Shown: positions 16,920 to 25,580, counted from the first letter of the stretch. The stretch: 64,000 bases of DNA from Ruminococcus sp. 210702-SL.1.03 (GCF_020559915.1 NZ_JAJCLZ010000002.1:124001-188000); one strand, 5' to 3'. Notes: a model not told the origin generated them from the sequence alone. Numbers and translations: made by a program.

Positions 16920-16948
16920 TTTACAAAGTTTTTGAAGTGTGTTATAAT
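16920..16948 (+). promoter_or_regulatory. Promoter of tatD and the glycosyltransferase
   Basis: TTTACA at 16920-16925 and TATAAT at 16943-16948 are separated by 17 bases. The predicted start of transcription rules out a TTG at 16962 as the start codon. Confidence 0.78.
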
Positions 16949-16985
16949 AATATAGTATAGGTTGACAGAAAGGCGGGTGCGGGAT

Positions 16986-17783
16986 ATGCACGCGGATATT
17001 TTGCAGGACGGGCTGAGCGGCATTTTCGATTCGCACTGCCATTACGACGATACAGCTTTCGACGGCGACCGCGCCGAGCTGCTGGGGGATATGCTCTCGG
17101 CAGAATCGCCCGTGAGCTTTCTTATGCACGCCTGCACCGACCTCGCTTCGGCAGAGTACGGCATAAAGACGGCGGGGGCTTATCGTAATTACTACACATC
17201 GGTAGGCATACACCCCGAGAATATGGAAAATTTAGACCCCGAATATGCCGAAAAGCTGCGTGTGCTGGCACTGGAAAACGCTAAAGTAAAAGCAGTTGGC
17301 GAGGTGGGGCTTGATTATCATTACGATGGGTACGACCGCGCGGCGCAGATAAAGCTTTTTGAGCGTCAGCTTGAGCTTGCGGCGGAGCTTGGCCTGCCCG
17401 TGATAATGCACGTCCGCGACGCTACGGAAGACCACCTCGCGATAATGCGCGAGCACAAGCCGAAAGGCGTGGTGCACTGTTTCAGCGGCTCGGCGGAAAC
17501 GGCTGAACAGCTTCTTGATATGGGGCTGTACATAGGCTTTACAGGCGTGCTCACATTTAAAAACGCGAAAAAAGCGAAGCGGGCTTTCGCAGTAGTGCCT
17601 GCCGACAGATTGCTTTTTGAAACAGACTGCCCGTACATGGCGCCCGAGCCTTTTCGCGGCAAAAGGTGCAACAGCAGCATGATAGCAAAAATAGCCCGCG
17701 CGGCGGAAACGCTGAGCGGCGTGCCTGCACAGCAGCTCATAGACATTACAAACGAGAATGCACGCAGACTATTTGATATATAG
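16986..17783 (+). CDS. tatD: TatD-family metal-dependent DNase
   Basis: This protein of about 265 residues has the TatD metal ligands. These are HCH near the start (FDSHCHYDD), the central GEVGLDYHYD, HVRDA, VHCFSGS and the final ETDCPYMAP. TatD enzymes are Mg2+-dependent 3'-5' nucleases related to amidohydrolases and act in DNA repair or turnover. The ATG at 16986 is preferred because AGGCGGG lies 8 bases before it. The glycosyltransferase follows after 13 bases. Confidence 0.93.
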   Translation: MHADILQDGLSGIFDSHCHYDDTAFDGDRAELLGDMLSAESPVSFLMHACTDLASAEYGIKTAGAYRNYYTSVGIHPENMENLDPEYAEKLRVLALENAKVKAVGEVGLDYHYDGYDRAAQIKLFERQLELAAELGLPVIMHVRDATEDHLAIMREHKPKGVVHCFSGSAETAEQLLDMGLYIGFTGVLTFKNAKKAKRAFAVVPADRLLFETDCPYMAPEPFRGKRCNSSMIAKIARAAETLSGVPAQQLIDITNENARRLFDI

Positions 17784-17796
17784 GAGGAACAGCAAA

Positions 17797-18774
17797 ATGG
17801 AAGAGAACAAAACAACCAACAGCGCAGAGATAATGTATATAGTGATACCCTGCTACAACGAAGAGGAGATGCTGCCGATAACGGCTAGGGCGCTTGTAAA
17901 AAAGCTCGACACCCTCATAGCAGACGGCAGGATCTCGCCCGCAAGCAAGGTGATGTTCGTAGACGACGGCTCTAAGGACAAGACTTGGCAGATAATCGAG
18001 CGCCTGCACCGCTCATGCGAGCTTTTTACGGGACTAAAGCTTTCGCGCAACAAGGGTCACCAAAACGCGCTTCTTGCGGGACTAATGACCGCTAAAAATT
18101 ACGCCGACATAATAGTTTCTATGGACGCCGACTTGCAGGACGATATAAACGCGATAGACGGCTTTCTCGATAAGCGCGCAGAGGGCTGCGAGATAGTTTA
18201 CGGCGTGCGCTCCTCCCGCGAAACGGATACGGGCTTCAAGCGCTGGACGGCGCAGAGCTACTATAAACTGCTGGAGCACATGGGCGTAGAGATAACCTAC
18301 AACCACGCCGATTACCGCATGATGAGCAAGCGCGCGGTGGAAGAGCTGGAAAATTTCAAGGAAGTGAACCTCTTCCTGCGTGGCATAGTGCCTATGATAG
18401 GCTTCAAGACCGACATCGTGACATACGAGCGCGCGGCGCGTCAGGCGGGCGAGTCGAAATACCCGCTGAAAAAGATGATCTCATTCGCGGTAGAGGGCAT
18501 AACCTCGCTCTCGATAAAGCCGATAAGATTTATCACCACGCTGGGCATAGGCATATTCTTTATCTCGATAATAATGCTCATCTACTTCCTAGTTATACAC
18601 ATAATGGGCAGGACGGTACACGGCTGGACTACCACCGTGGTATCGGTATGGGCGCTGGGCGGCTTGCAGCTTTTGGCGATAGGCGTTATCGGCGAATATA
18701 TAGGCAAGATATATCTTGAAACAAAATCAAGACCTAAATATATCATAGAAACAAATCTCGAAGAGAACGAGTAA
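17797..18774 (+). CDS. Family 2 glycosyltransferase with two C-terminal membrane segments (GtrB/DPM1-like)
   Basis: This 325-residue protein opens with the GT-A fold motif VIPCYNEEEMLP. It contains the metal-binding MDADLQDD and the acceptor region YGVRSSRETDTGFKRW, and ends with two hydrophobic segments (about 245-310). Such enzymes transfer a sugar from a nucleotide donor to undecaprenyl phosphate for wall or glycan modification. The start at 17797 follows TAGGAGGAACAGCAAA. It is probably co-transcribed with tatD. The SseB-like gene follows after 25 bases. Confidence 0.9.
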   Translation: MEENKTTNSAEIMYIVIPCYNEEEMLPITARALVKKLDTLIADGRISPASKVMFVDDGSKDKTWQIIERLHRSCELFTGLKLSRNKGHQNALLAGLMTAKNYADIIVSMDADLQDDINAIDGFLDKRAEGCEIVYGVRSSRETDTGFKRWTAQSYYKLLEHMGVEITYNHADYRMMSKRAVEELENFKEVNLFLRGIVPMIGFKTDIVTYERAARQAGESKYPLKKMISFAVEGITSLSIKPIRFITTLGIGIFFISIIMLIYFLVIHIMGRTVHGWTTTVVSVWALGGLQLLAIGVIGEYIGKIYLETKSRPKYIIETNLEENE

Positions 18775-18799
18775 TAAATTTAAAGGAGTTTTGAATAAC

Positions 18800-19345
18800 A
18801 TGGCAGAAAATGAAAACGCTATCCGCAACGACGAGCTGCTGGAAGCTATCGACGCAATGAGAGCTGACTTTAACGTACAGACCCAGAGCAAGGTGATAAA
18901 CCTCGCGCTGAGAGGTACATATGTAGTACCCGCTATCATCAACAAAAATACTCAGCTGATACAGGATAAGGAGAACCACCTAAAGTTCGAGGACAAGCCG
19001 CAGGCAAAGTTTATGCTGGTAAAGCACAAGACCAACGGCACTTTCTTCCCCGTATTCACCGACAGCGAGGCTTTTGAGAAACTTCAGAACAACGACGGCT
19101 TCCAGCCTGTAAGAATGAAGTTTTCCGATATCGCCCAGCTCACCGAGCAGACCCCGAACGTAGCGGGCTTTGTCATCAACCCCATGACCACAAACCTGCC
19201 TTTCCCCAAGGCTATGCTCGACCAGATCAAGCAGCAGCTTATCAAGCACCGCCAGCAGCACGAGGCTGAAAAGGCTAAAGAGCAGGCTGAGGCGCAGGGC
19301 ATTACCATGACCTCTGCATCCGAGGGCGAGGGAAGCGCTGAATAA
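18800..19345 (+). CDS. SseB N-terminal-domain protein
   Basis: This protein of about 181 residues has a central segment, GTYVVPAII to FPKAMLDQIK, that matches the SseB N-terminal fold. Its key pieces are FFPVFTDSEAFEKL, a hydrophobic GFVINP, and a charged Gln/Lys/Ala-rich end. Family members are cytoplasmic proteins of unknown function, often present near secretion or envelope genes. ATG at 18800 follows AAAGGAG. It ends before a strong terminator, so it may be the third gene of the tatD transcript. Confidence 0.78.
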   Translation: MAENENAIRNDELLEAIDAMRADFNVQTQSKVINLALRGTYVVPAIINKNTQLIQDKENHLKFEDKPQAKFMLVKHKTNGTFFPVFTDSEAFEKLQNNDGFQPVRMKFSDIAQLTEQTPNVAGFVINPMTTNLPFPKAMLDQIKQQLIKHRQQHEAEKAKEQAEAQGITMTSASEGEGSAE

Positions 19346-19368
19346 TAATCCCAATATGCACACAACGA

Positions 19369-19411
19369 GGTGCGCCGCGCAGTTTTTTTTGCAAGCGGTG
19401 CGCCTTTTTTT
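19369..19411 (+). terminator. Intrinsic terminator
   Basis: GGTGCGCCGC and GCGGTGCGCC pair with two G-T wobbles. The loop contains eight T and the stem is followed by seven T. Confidence 0.72.
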
Positions 19412-19496
19412 ATTGCCCTTTTGTCAGAATTATTTTACAATTCAATAAAAATCGCTTTTTATCTGCAAATTTTTTAGACAGTTTTGACTAAAGCAG

Positions 19497-19525
19497 TTGA
19501 CAAACGAGGGAAAATGGGGTATAAT
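19497..19525 (+). promoter_or_regulatory. Consensus promoter of the SH3 protein gene
   Basis: TTGACA at 19497-19502 and TATAAT at 19520-19525 have an exact 17-base spacer. Confidence 0.88.
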
Positions 19526-19577
19526 AGAAGTGTATTACAATGGCTATACCATCATACAAAATAAAGGATTTGATCTT

Positions 19578-20069
19578 ATGAGCAATGAAAAAAATTACAA
19601 ACCAACGGAAAAGCTTACAGTCGCGGGCATCGCGGCGGTAATAGTAGTGGGCGTTTTTGTAGTGTGCGTTATACTCATACTCGCGAAAAGCCTTTTCCCC
19701 TCTAATAACGACTCCACCCCCGAGGGCGTTTACACAGGAACGAAATCCTCGCAGGCACAGGTAGTTACCTCAAAGCCTGACAAGAAGGACGAATCCTCCG
19801 CCGCAGACGCCGACACCAGCACCGCTGCCGAAAGCACTGCTGACTCGCAGGCGGAAGAGAGCAGCTCGGCGGCTGATAGCACCGGCGAGACCGCTACCCT
19901 GACCCAGACCGCATATCTGCGCGCCTCTAACGATCAGAACAGCGACCCGATACTTTCGATAAATGGCGGCGAAACTGTAACGATAATAGAGCGCCCCTCT
20001 GACTCGGAATACGTTCACGTTTCTTACTACGATTACGAAGGCTGGATCTGGAACGGCTATTTACAGTAA
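19578..20069 (+). CDS. Membrane-anchored SH3-domain protein
   Basis: This 163-residue protein has a short cytoplasmic start, one membrane helix (about 14-38) and an Ala/Ser/Asp/Thr-rich linker of about 60 residues. A C-terminal bacterial SH3 domain follows (about 107-163, ATLTQTAYLRAS to GWIWNGYLQ). SH3b domains often bind peptidoglycan or sense the wall. ATG at 19578 is chosen because an upstream TTG frame would overlap the promoter; AAAGGA precedes it. The peptidase gene follows after 20 bases and may share the transcript. Confidence 0.85.
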   Translation: MSNEKNYKPTEKLTVAGIAAVIVVGVFVVCVILILAKSLFPSNNDSTPEGVYTGTKSSQAQVVTSKPDKKDESSAADADTSTAAESTADSQAEESSSAADSTGETATLTQTAYLRASNDQNSDPILSINGGETVTIIERPSDSEYVHVSYYDYEGWIWNGYLQ

Positions 20070-20089
20070 GATCTAAAAGGCGAGGATAA

Positions 20090-20776
20090 ATGAAAAAGCT
20101 TTGCAGCACCGAGCTGGGCGGCGTAAAGACCGACTATATGCTCGATATAGGAAAACGCTCAAACGGATACCTCTGTATAAAAGACGGGGTGATAACTGTG
20201 CGCCTGCCTATGACCGGCTCGCAGCGTGCGGCGGAAGAGATGCTGAAAGCTCACGAAAGCTGGATAATTGAAAAGCTGAAACAGAGCGAAGAGCGTTCGC
20301 GTATGCCTCAGGGCTTTTACAGCGGCGAGAACTTTTCGCTGCTGGGCAGAAAGCGGCAGCTAATAATAGAGCACTCGGCGGAGTACCGCGAGCCGCTGCT
20401 CACCGAAAACGCGCTGACGGTGTATATATCGCCGCAGATGAATGAGAGCGAAGCGGGCAGGCTTTTCATGCGTTACGCGGCGGCATTTTGTGAAAAGTGC
20501 GTAAAGGCGGCTTTCGATAAATATTCGCCTATACTGGGGCTTTACCCGAAAAAGGTAACGCTCAAAAAAATGACATCGCGCTGGGGAAGCTGCTCGTCAA
20601 ACGGCAGCATCTCGATAAACGTAGACGTGGTATGCTTTGAGCAAAAGTGTATCGACTATGTGGTAGTGCACGAGCTTTGCCACCTAAAGCACATGAACCA
20701 CGGCGAGGAATTTTGGCGGCTGGTAGCAAGCTGCTGCCCCGACTACAAGGCGCTGCGCGAGCGGATGAAACACTAA
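20090..20776 (+). CDS. YgjP/M48-like zinc metallopeptidase (DUF45 family)
   Basis: This 228-residue protein has the family core KKMTSRWGSCSSNGSISIN followed by the zinc motif VVHELCHLKHMNHGEEFW. That is HExxH in the relaxed form HELCH, with a downstream H and E. The family is predicted to be a metal-dependent hydrolase. Its substrate is unknown, and some members are linked to translation or nucleotide metabolism. GCGAGGATAA precedes the ATG. A terminator lies just after it. Confidence 0.88.
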   Translation: MKKLCSTELGGVKTDYMLDIGKRSNGYLCIKDGVITVRLPMTGSQRAAEEMLKAHESWIIEKLKQSEERSRMPQGFYSGENFSLLGRKRQLIIEHSAEYREPLLTENALTVYISPQMNESEAGRLFMRYAAAFCEKCVKAAFDKYSPILGLYPKKVTLKKMTSRWGSCSSNGSISINVDVVCFEQKCIDYVVVHELCHLKHMNHGEEFWRLVASCCPDYKALRERMKH

Positions 20777-20783
20777 AAAACAT

Positions 20784-20815
20784 AGCGGAGCTTTTTACCG
20801 AAGCTCCGTTTTTTC
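20784..20815 (+). terminator. Intrinsic terminator
   Basis: CGGAGC and GCTCCG pair around TTTTTACCGAA and are followed by six T. Confidence 0.82.
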
Positions 20816-20854
20816 GTCATATTGCACAAAAATTCATCTGAAAGCTGTATGCGG

Positions 20855-20883
20855 TAGACAGACATAAAAAAATGTGATATAAT
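20855..20883 (+). promoter_or_regulatory. Promoter of the Nudix gene
   Basis: TAGACA at 20855-20860 and TATAAT at 20878-20883 are separated by 17 bases. Confidence 0.65.
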
Positions 20884-20948
20884 AATATTAATTGAAATGC
20901 TGCGGGCAGCCGCAGTGTTTAAAATCTTAGAGGAAAGGGATCCTGTAA

Positions 20949-21353
20949 ATGCTGCATGAGAAATCCTGCGGTGGGATAGTTTACAGAAAATATCACGGCA
21001 ATACCGAGATCCTGCTGATAAAGCACATAAACAGCGGGCACTGGTCGTTTCCGAAAGGCCATGTAGAAAACGGCGAAACGGAAGTGCAGACGGCGATGCG
21101 CGAGATCAAGGAGGAAACGGGGATCGACGTGCTGGTAGACCCCACATTTAGGGAACTTGTGACATACAGTCCGAAGAAGGATACGCAGAAAGTGGTAGTT
21201 TATTTTATAGCAAAAGCGAAGAGCGGCCCGCTGGTACCGCAGGAAAACGAGATAGCGGAAGCAAAATGGGTAGAGATAAACTTAGCGGCAGATATGCTGG
21301 CGTATGACAACGACAGATGTATAGTCAACAAAGCCAAGAAATGGATACCGTAA
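20949..21353 (+). CDS. Nudix hydrolase, Ap4A-hydrolase-like
   Basis: This 134-residue protein carries a full Nudix box, GHVENGETEVQTAMREIKEE followed by TGI, at about 37-60. The opening EKSCGGIVYRK and the sequence HWSFPKGHVENGE are typical of bis(5'-nucleosyl)-tetraphosphatase-type members. It would hydrolyse nucleoside diphosphates linked to another group. GAGGAAAGGATCCTGTAA precedes the ATG. It stands alone between a terminator and the second toxin-antitoxin locus. Confidence 0.9.
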   Translation: MLHEKSCGGIVYRKYHGNTEILLIKHINSGHWSFPKGHVENGETEVQTAMREIKEETGIDVLVDPTFRELVTYSPKKDTQKVVVYFIAKAKSGPLVPQENEIAEAKWVEINLAADMLAYDNDRCIVNKAKKWIP

Positions 21354-21433
21354 TCCATAATCCGTAATCAAAGTCAGGGGAACTGCCGTAAGCCGGCGGC
21401 TCTCCGATTTTTTTGCAAAAACTGCTGCGCTGC

Positions 21434-21462
21434 TTGACAAACCGAGCGCAGCGTGTTATAAT
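21434..21462 (+). promoter_or_regulatory. Promoter of antisense RNA, locus 2
   Basis: TTGACA at 21434-21439 and TATAAT at 21457-21462 have a 17-base spacer. Confidence 0.85.
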
Positions 21463-21468
21463 TAAGAT

Positions 21469-21566
21469 AACAAAGAGGCGCACTGCTGTAAGCGGTTCAC
21501 CTCCATAAGGAAAAAGTTATAAGAATAACCGACCTATTGGCAGTGGGGGCGGTTATTTCTTTTTAT
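21469..21566 (+). ncRNA. Predicted antisense antitoxin RNA, locus 2
   Basis: The predicted RNA begins with a GAGGCGCACTGC block also found at the start of the locus 1 antisense RNA. It ends at a terminator hairpin, AATAACCG (21524-21531) with CGGTTATT (21550-21557), followed by a T run. It overlaps the 3' end of the toxin frame on the minus strand. Confidence 0.72.
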
Positions 21567-21642
21567 TATTGCTCATATCAAACACAAGTCTGATTATGTT
21601 AATGACCAAAGTAAGTATTGCTACTATATCCGTCACGCTCAT
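21553..21642 (-). CDS. Small hydrophobic peptide, probable type I toxin (copy 2)
   Basis: This 29-residue peptide (starting MSVTDIVAILTLVINIIRLV and ending NNKKK) is a paralogue of the one at 8356-8445, with the same length, helix and basic tail. GGAGG before the ATG pairs with CCTCC just upstream, as in copy 1. The whole locus is inverted relative to copy 1, and the leader and 3' region are almost identical while the peptides have diverged. Function as a membrane toxin is inferred. Confidence 0.78.
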   Translation of the reverse strand: MSVTDIVAILTLVINIIRLVFDMSNNKKK

Positions 21643-21709
21643 AAAGCTCACCTCCATTTCTGGAGGAAGATTTGAACCGCCTACCGTTTTTGCAGTACGC
21701 CTTGAAATT

Positions 21710-21738
21710 ATTATAGCATACTTGTCGATATTTGTCAA
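21710..21738 (-). promoter_or_regulatory. Promoter of toxin mRNA, locus 2
   Basis: On the minus strand TTGACA (21738-21733) and TATAAT (21715-21710) are separated by exactly 17 bases. Confidence 0.87.
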
Positions 21739-21797
21739 ACGTGGGGAGCATCGGCTCTCTTTTTTTGTCGCAAAATGAATTATTAACAAAATATCTG

Positions 21798-21826
21798 TTG
21801 AAATAGACGCGGGAATATGCTATCAT
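21798..21826 (+). promoter_or_regulatory. Promoter of nadBC
   Basis: TTGAAA at 21798-21803 and TATCAT at 21821-21826 are separated by 17 bases. Confidence 0.6.
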
Positions 21827-21872
21827 AAAATAAGTATATCTTGTAAAGGTTATGCTAAGATGAAGTAAACTT

Positions 21873-21900
21873 GCCCCGCTTGACAGACACGCCGCGGGGC
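21873..21900 (+). promoter_or_regulatory. Hairpin in the nadBC leader
   Basis: GCCCCGC and GCGGGGC form a perfect stem in the leader. The loop contains TTGACAGACAC. No T run follows, so it is not an ordinary terminator. It might be an operator or RNA element, but I cannot assign a regulator. Confidence 0.4.
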
Positions 21901-21922
21901 GGTAAAAAGGAATGATGTAGTA

Positions 21923-23440
21923 ATGAATAACTTTGACGTCATTATATGCGGCGCGGGCGCTGCGGGTCTTTACGGCGCTTACAATCTTTCGCGCGACCTG
22001 AACGTTCTCGTTATCGCTAAGCGCGAGCTTACACTCTGCAACTCCTCTCTCGCACAGGGCGGTATTGCAGGCGTTTACAGATCGCCGGCTGATTCCCCCG
22101 AAAAGCATAAGCACGATACTTTTGTGGCAGGCGGCTTTGAAAACGACCCCGCCGCTACCGATGTGCTGGTAAACGAAGCCTGCATCGACATCGGCAAACT
22201 GATAGAGCTGGGCGCGGATTTTGATAAAAAAGAGGACGGCGATTACCACCGCACGCTCGAGGGCGGCCACGGTATGCACCGCATTTTCCACCACGCTGAC
22301 TCTACCGGCTTTGAGATAGAAACTACCCTGCTGGAAACTGTAAAGAAGCTGCCGAACGTTACTATATGGGAAAATACGCTGGTCTGCGATATGGCTAAGA
22401 CCCCTACCGGCTTCTCATTTTTGATGCTGAAGGACGGCGAATACATTACCGCAAACAGCCACTTCGCTATACTGGCTACCGGCGGTATAGGCAGAGTTTA
22501 TGAATACACCACCAATTCCGCTATCGCTACGGGCGACGGAATAGCTATGGCTTACCGCCTGGGCGCTGAGATAAAGAATCTCAGCTACATACAGTTCCAC
22601 CCCACGGCCTTCAATGACCACCATACCCGCGAGTGCTTCCTTATATCCGAAGCGGTGCGCGGCGAGGGTGCTTATCTGAAAAACTGTAACGGCGAGCGCT
22701 TTATGCAGCATTACGATAAAAGGCTGGAGCTTGCTCCGCGCGACGTAGTTTCGCACTCGATAATCTTTGAGGCTAACAGAACAGGCAGCAAGAATTTCTA
22801 CCTCGATATTACCCACAAAGATCCCGAATTTATCAGAAACCGCTTCCCGATGATCTATAAAAATCTGAAAGATGTCGGAATAGATATGACTACCGATATG
22901 ATACCGATATACCCCTGCCAGCATTACCTGATGGGCGGCATAAAGGTAGATACTTACGCGCGCACAACTATCCCCGACCTGTACGCCTGCGGAGAATGCT
23001 CCTGCACGGGCGTTCACGGAAACAACCGTTTGGCGAGCAACTCGCTGCTGGAAGCGCACGTTTTCTCGCGCCGCGCCGCCGCCGATATAAACGAAAAGGC
23101 AAAGACCGCGCCAAAAGCTTACGCGCCGCACATCTTCGACCTGCACGAAAACGCGCCGAAGATACCTCACGGTTACAGAACGCAGATACGCGCTATAATG
23201 CAGAACACCTATTTCGTTATCCCGAATGTGGACGAGCTTATGAACGGGCTGGAGCAGGTTACGGATATACTCACCGTGCTGGATAACGGCGTTTTTGAGA
23301 TAAACCGCGACTATGTAGAGGCGCGCAGCCTTGCTACCGTGGCGTACATAATACTCACTGAAGCTTTCAAGATATGCTCTGAGAGCGAGGAGCTGCCGAA
23401 TATGCCTATATTCGAAGCCCCCGATGAGGACAGATATTAA
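21923..23440 (+). CDS. nadB: L-aspartate oxidase NadB
   Basis: This 505-residue flavoprotein starts with the dinucleotide fold DVIICGAGAAGLYGAYNL. It contains SLAQGGIAG, the catalytic-region HPTAF and REAVRGEGAYL-like SEAVRGEGAYL, and the capping-domain sequence HYLMGGIKVDTYARTTIPDLYACGECSCTGVHGNNRLASNSLLE. It oxidises aspartate to iminoaspartate for quinolinate synthesis, using fumarate as acceptor in anaerobes. nadC follows after 14 bases. The partner nadA is not in this window. Confidence 0.96.
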   Translation: MNNFDVIICGAGAAGLYGAYNLSRDLNVLVIAKRELTLCNSSLAQGGIAGVYRSPADSPEKHKHDTFVAGGFENDPAATDVLVNEACIDIGKLIELGADFDKKEDGDYHRTLEGGHGMHRIFHHADSTGFEIETTLLETVKKLPNVTIWENTLVCDMAKTPTGFSFLMLKDGEYITANSHFAILATGGIGRVYEYTTNSAIATGDGIAMAYRLGAEIKNLSYIQFHPTAFNDHHTRECFLISEAVRGEGAYLKNCNGERFMQHYDKRLELAPRDVVSHSIIFEANRTGSKNFYLDITHKDPEFIRNRFPMIYKNLKDVGIDMTTDMIPIYPCQHYLMGGIKVDTYARTTIPDLYACGECSCTGVHGNNRLASNSLLEAHVFSRRAAADINEKAKTAPKAYAPHIFDLHENAPKIPHGYRTQIRAIMQNTYFVIPNVDELMNGLEQVTDILTVLDNGVFEINRDYVEARSLATVAYIILTEAFKICSESEELPNMPIFEAPDEDRY

Positions 23441-23454
23441 CGGAGGAGAACGAT

Positions 23455-24297
23455 ATGAGATTGATGCAGTTTCAGATTGACGATATGATAAAGACCGCGC
23501 TGGCGGAGGATATAAATTACATCGACGTTACCACGGACTACCTTGTGGACGAGGATAAGGTAAACACCGCGCAGTACGTTGCGAAAGCTGAGGGCGTGCT
23601 CTGCGGAATAGAGATAGCGCTGAGAGTTTTCACCTTGCTCGACCCCACGGCGACCTTTGAGGTGCTGATACACGACGGCGAAGAGGTGAAAAAGGGCGAT
23701 ATAATCGCGAGGATGACCGCCCACACACGCGCTCTGCTTAAAGGCGAACGCACCGCGCTCAATATTTTGCAGCATATGTCCGGCATAGCTACGGCTACCA
23801 ATAAGTGCGTGAAACTGGTAGAGGGCACGCGCGCGAGCGTTGCGGATACCCGAAAGACCCTGCCGGGACTGCGCATTTTCCAGAAATACGCGGTAACAGT
23901 CGGCGGCGGCAAAAATCACCGCTATAATCTTTCCGACTGCGCTATGCTGAAAGACACTCACCTCGACGCTTATGGCTCGATAACCGCGGCGGTGAACGCA
24001 CTGCGCGAAAAGATGGGCCACACAGTGAAGATAGAAGTAGAGGTCGGCACGCTGGAGGAGCTGAAAGAGGCGCTGGCGGCAGGCTGCGAGATAATAATGC
24101 TCGACAACATGAGCTGCGAGCAGATGGCTGAGGCGGTAAAGATAACCGACGGCAAGGCTAAGCTGGAAGCTTCGGGCAACGTTACCGAGGAAACGATAAA
24201 GGCCATCGCGCAGACGGGCGTTGACATAATCTCGATGGGTGCGCTTACCCACTCGGTAAAGGCTTTCGACATCTCGATGAAGATGTTGAAAGAGTAA
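23455..24297 (+). CDS. nadC: Nicotinate-nucleotide diphosphorylase (carboxylating) NadC
   Basis: This 280-residue enzyme has the quinolinate phosphoribosyltransferase motifs ALNILQHMSGIAT, ADTRKTLPGLR, KYAVTVGGGKNHRYNLSD and the C-terminal barrel sequences IMLDNMS, LEASGNV and ISMGALTHSVKAFDISMKM. It converts quinolinate and PRPP to nicotinate mononucleotide and CO2. CGGAGGAGAACGAT precedes the ATG. A terminator follows, closing a two-gene nadBC operon. Confidence 0.97.
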   Translation: MRLMQFQIDDMIKTALAEDINYIDVTTDYLVDEDKVNTAQYVAKAEGVLCGIEIALRVFTLLDPTATFEVLIHDGEEVKKGDIIARMTAHTRALLKGERTALNILQHMSGIATATNKCVKLVEGTRASVADTRKTLPGLRIFQKYAVTVGGGKNHRYNLSDCAMLKDTHLDAYGSITAAVNALREKMGHTVKIEVEVGTLEELKEALAAGCEIIMLDNMSCEQMAEAVKITDGKAKLEASGNVTEETIKAIAQTGVDIISMGALTHSVKAFDISMKMLKE

Positions 24298-24320
24298 TTT
24301 TCAAACAGAATATTTATTCG

Positions 24321-24347
24321 GAGGGCGGAGAATATCCGCCCTTTTTT
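24321..24347 (+). terminator. Intrinsic terminator of nadBC
   Basis: GGGCGGA (24323-24329) and TCCGCCC (24335-24341) are followed by six T. Confidence 0.87.
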
Positions 24348-24419
24348 GCACCCTAAAGGCATATCCCGCCGCTTGTTTCATACATTTTATATATGAACAT
24401 GACTATCGGAGGGCTTTGA

Positions 24420-25313
24420 ATGGCGGAGATCGAAGACAAAATGCGGGCGAGGACGGGCGGGGCGATGGCGCTCGCGGCGGCGGTGCTTTGGGGATTTATC
24501 GGGCTGGCGGTGCGGCCGCTGGGCAGGCTGGGGCTTACGGCAGTGGAGCTGACATTCGTGCGCTCGGCGGCGGCTTTCATCGGGGCGGCGGCAATGGCGC
24601 TCTGCTGCGGGGGAAGCCTGCGCATACGCCTGCGCGACCTATGGATATTTCTAGGCTCGGGGTTGGCGAGCGTGGTGTTTTTCAACGTCTGTTACTTTTA
24701 CACGCAAAAGACCCTGCCGTTGGCGGTCTCGAGCGTTTTCCTATACACCGCGCCGTTTTTTGTGGCGGGCATATCGGCGGGGGTGTTTGGCGAGCGGCTC
24801 ACGGCGGGCAGGCTGGGCGCGCTGGCGGCGGCATTCATCGGCTGCGTGATGGTCAGCGGCGCACTCTCCGGCTATTCTTCTGATATGCCGATAACGCTGA
24901 AAGGCGCGGCGGCGGGGGCGGGCTCGGGCTTCGGATACGCGCTTTATACAGTATTTGGACGATTGGCGGCGCGGCGGTACAGCGCCGAGGTCTTTATGGC
25001 GTACACGTTTTTCATCGCGAGCTGCGCGCTAACGCCTTTTGTCAGCGTGGGGCACATAGTTGGCGCGGCGCAGGGCAGGGGAGTGGCGGCGCTTGCGGCT
25101 TTCGCGCTGATATTCACGCTGCTGCCCTATCTGCTTTACACCGCTTCGCTCGGCAGGCTGAGCGGTTCTACTGCTTCCGCGCTGGCGTTCGCCGAGCCGC
25201 TGACATCGGCGGCGGTGGGGTATGTATTTTTCGGCGAGCGGCTGACGGCTGTGCAGGCGGCGGGCATCATCCTTACGGCGGCGGCTCTGCGAAAGGTGTT
25301 AAAGTCAGAATAA
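24420..25313 (+). CDS. EamA-family (DMT superfamily) transporter
   Basis: This 297-residue protein is almost wholly hydrophobic with about ten membrane segments in two EamA repeats. The first begins near AAAVLWGFIGLAVRPLG and the second near GAGSGFGYALYTVFGR, and it ends in AFAEPLTSAAVGYVFFGERL. Members export amino acids, drugs or metabolites, and the substrate cannot be read from sequence. GGAGGGCTTTGA precedes the ATG. GC content is very high and alanine dominates. It stands alone. Confidence 0.92.
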   Translation: MAEIEDKMRARTGGAMALAAAVLWGFIGLAVRPLGRLGLTAVELTFVRSAAAFIGAAAMALCCGGSLRIRLRDLWIFLGSGLASVVFFNVCYFYTQKTLPLAVSSVFLYTAPFFVAGISAGVFGERLTAGRLGALAAAFIGCVMVSGALSGYSSDMPITLKGAAAGAGSGFGYALYTVFGRLAARRYSAEVFMAYTFFIASCALTPFVSVGHIVGAAQGRGVAALAAFALIFTLLPYLLYTASLGRLSGSTASALAFAEPLTSAAVGYVFFGERLTAVQAAGIILTAAALRKVLKSE

Positions 25314-25465
25314 AATAATTGCATATCAAGCGAAAACGTTTACTTATTTTTATATACTACAAATGGTTTTGATTTTGTAATAATTTGTCGAAAAGCTACA
25401 ACCGCGCCCTCTAAAGCCCCTGAAAATTCTTCATATATAACGTCAAAATAATTTGCCGCACCCCC

Positions 25466-25494
25466 TTGACATACCCGAGCAAAAAGTATATAAT
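25466..25494 (+). promoter_or_regulatory. Consensus promoter of the heterodimeric ABC exporter
   Basis: TTGACA at 25466-25471 and TATAAT at 25489-25494 have a 17-base spacer. An octamer TTGTCGAA, identical to a Spo0A box, lies upstream at 25385-25392 but could be chance. Confidence 0.87.
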
Positions 25495-25580
25495 ACCAAT
25501 TAGCCTTAAATTTTTTTATTTCAAATATTTATATAATTAGGCTGAGTAAAAGATGTTGAAAGATGAGGAGGAAGAGTGAT

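Noticed and set aside
15981..17213. 410-codon minus-strand frame over phoR and tatD
   Set aside because: It overlaps two well-supported genes and has no family features or ribosome site.
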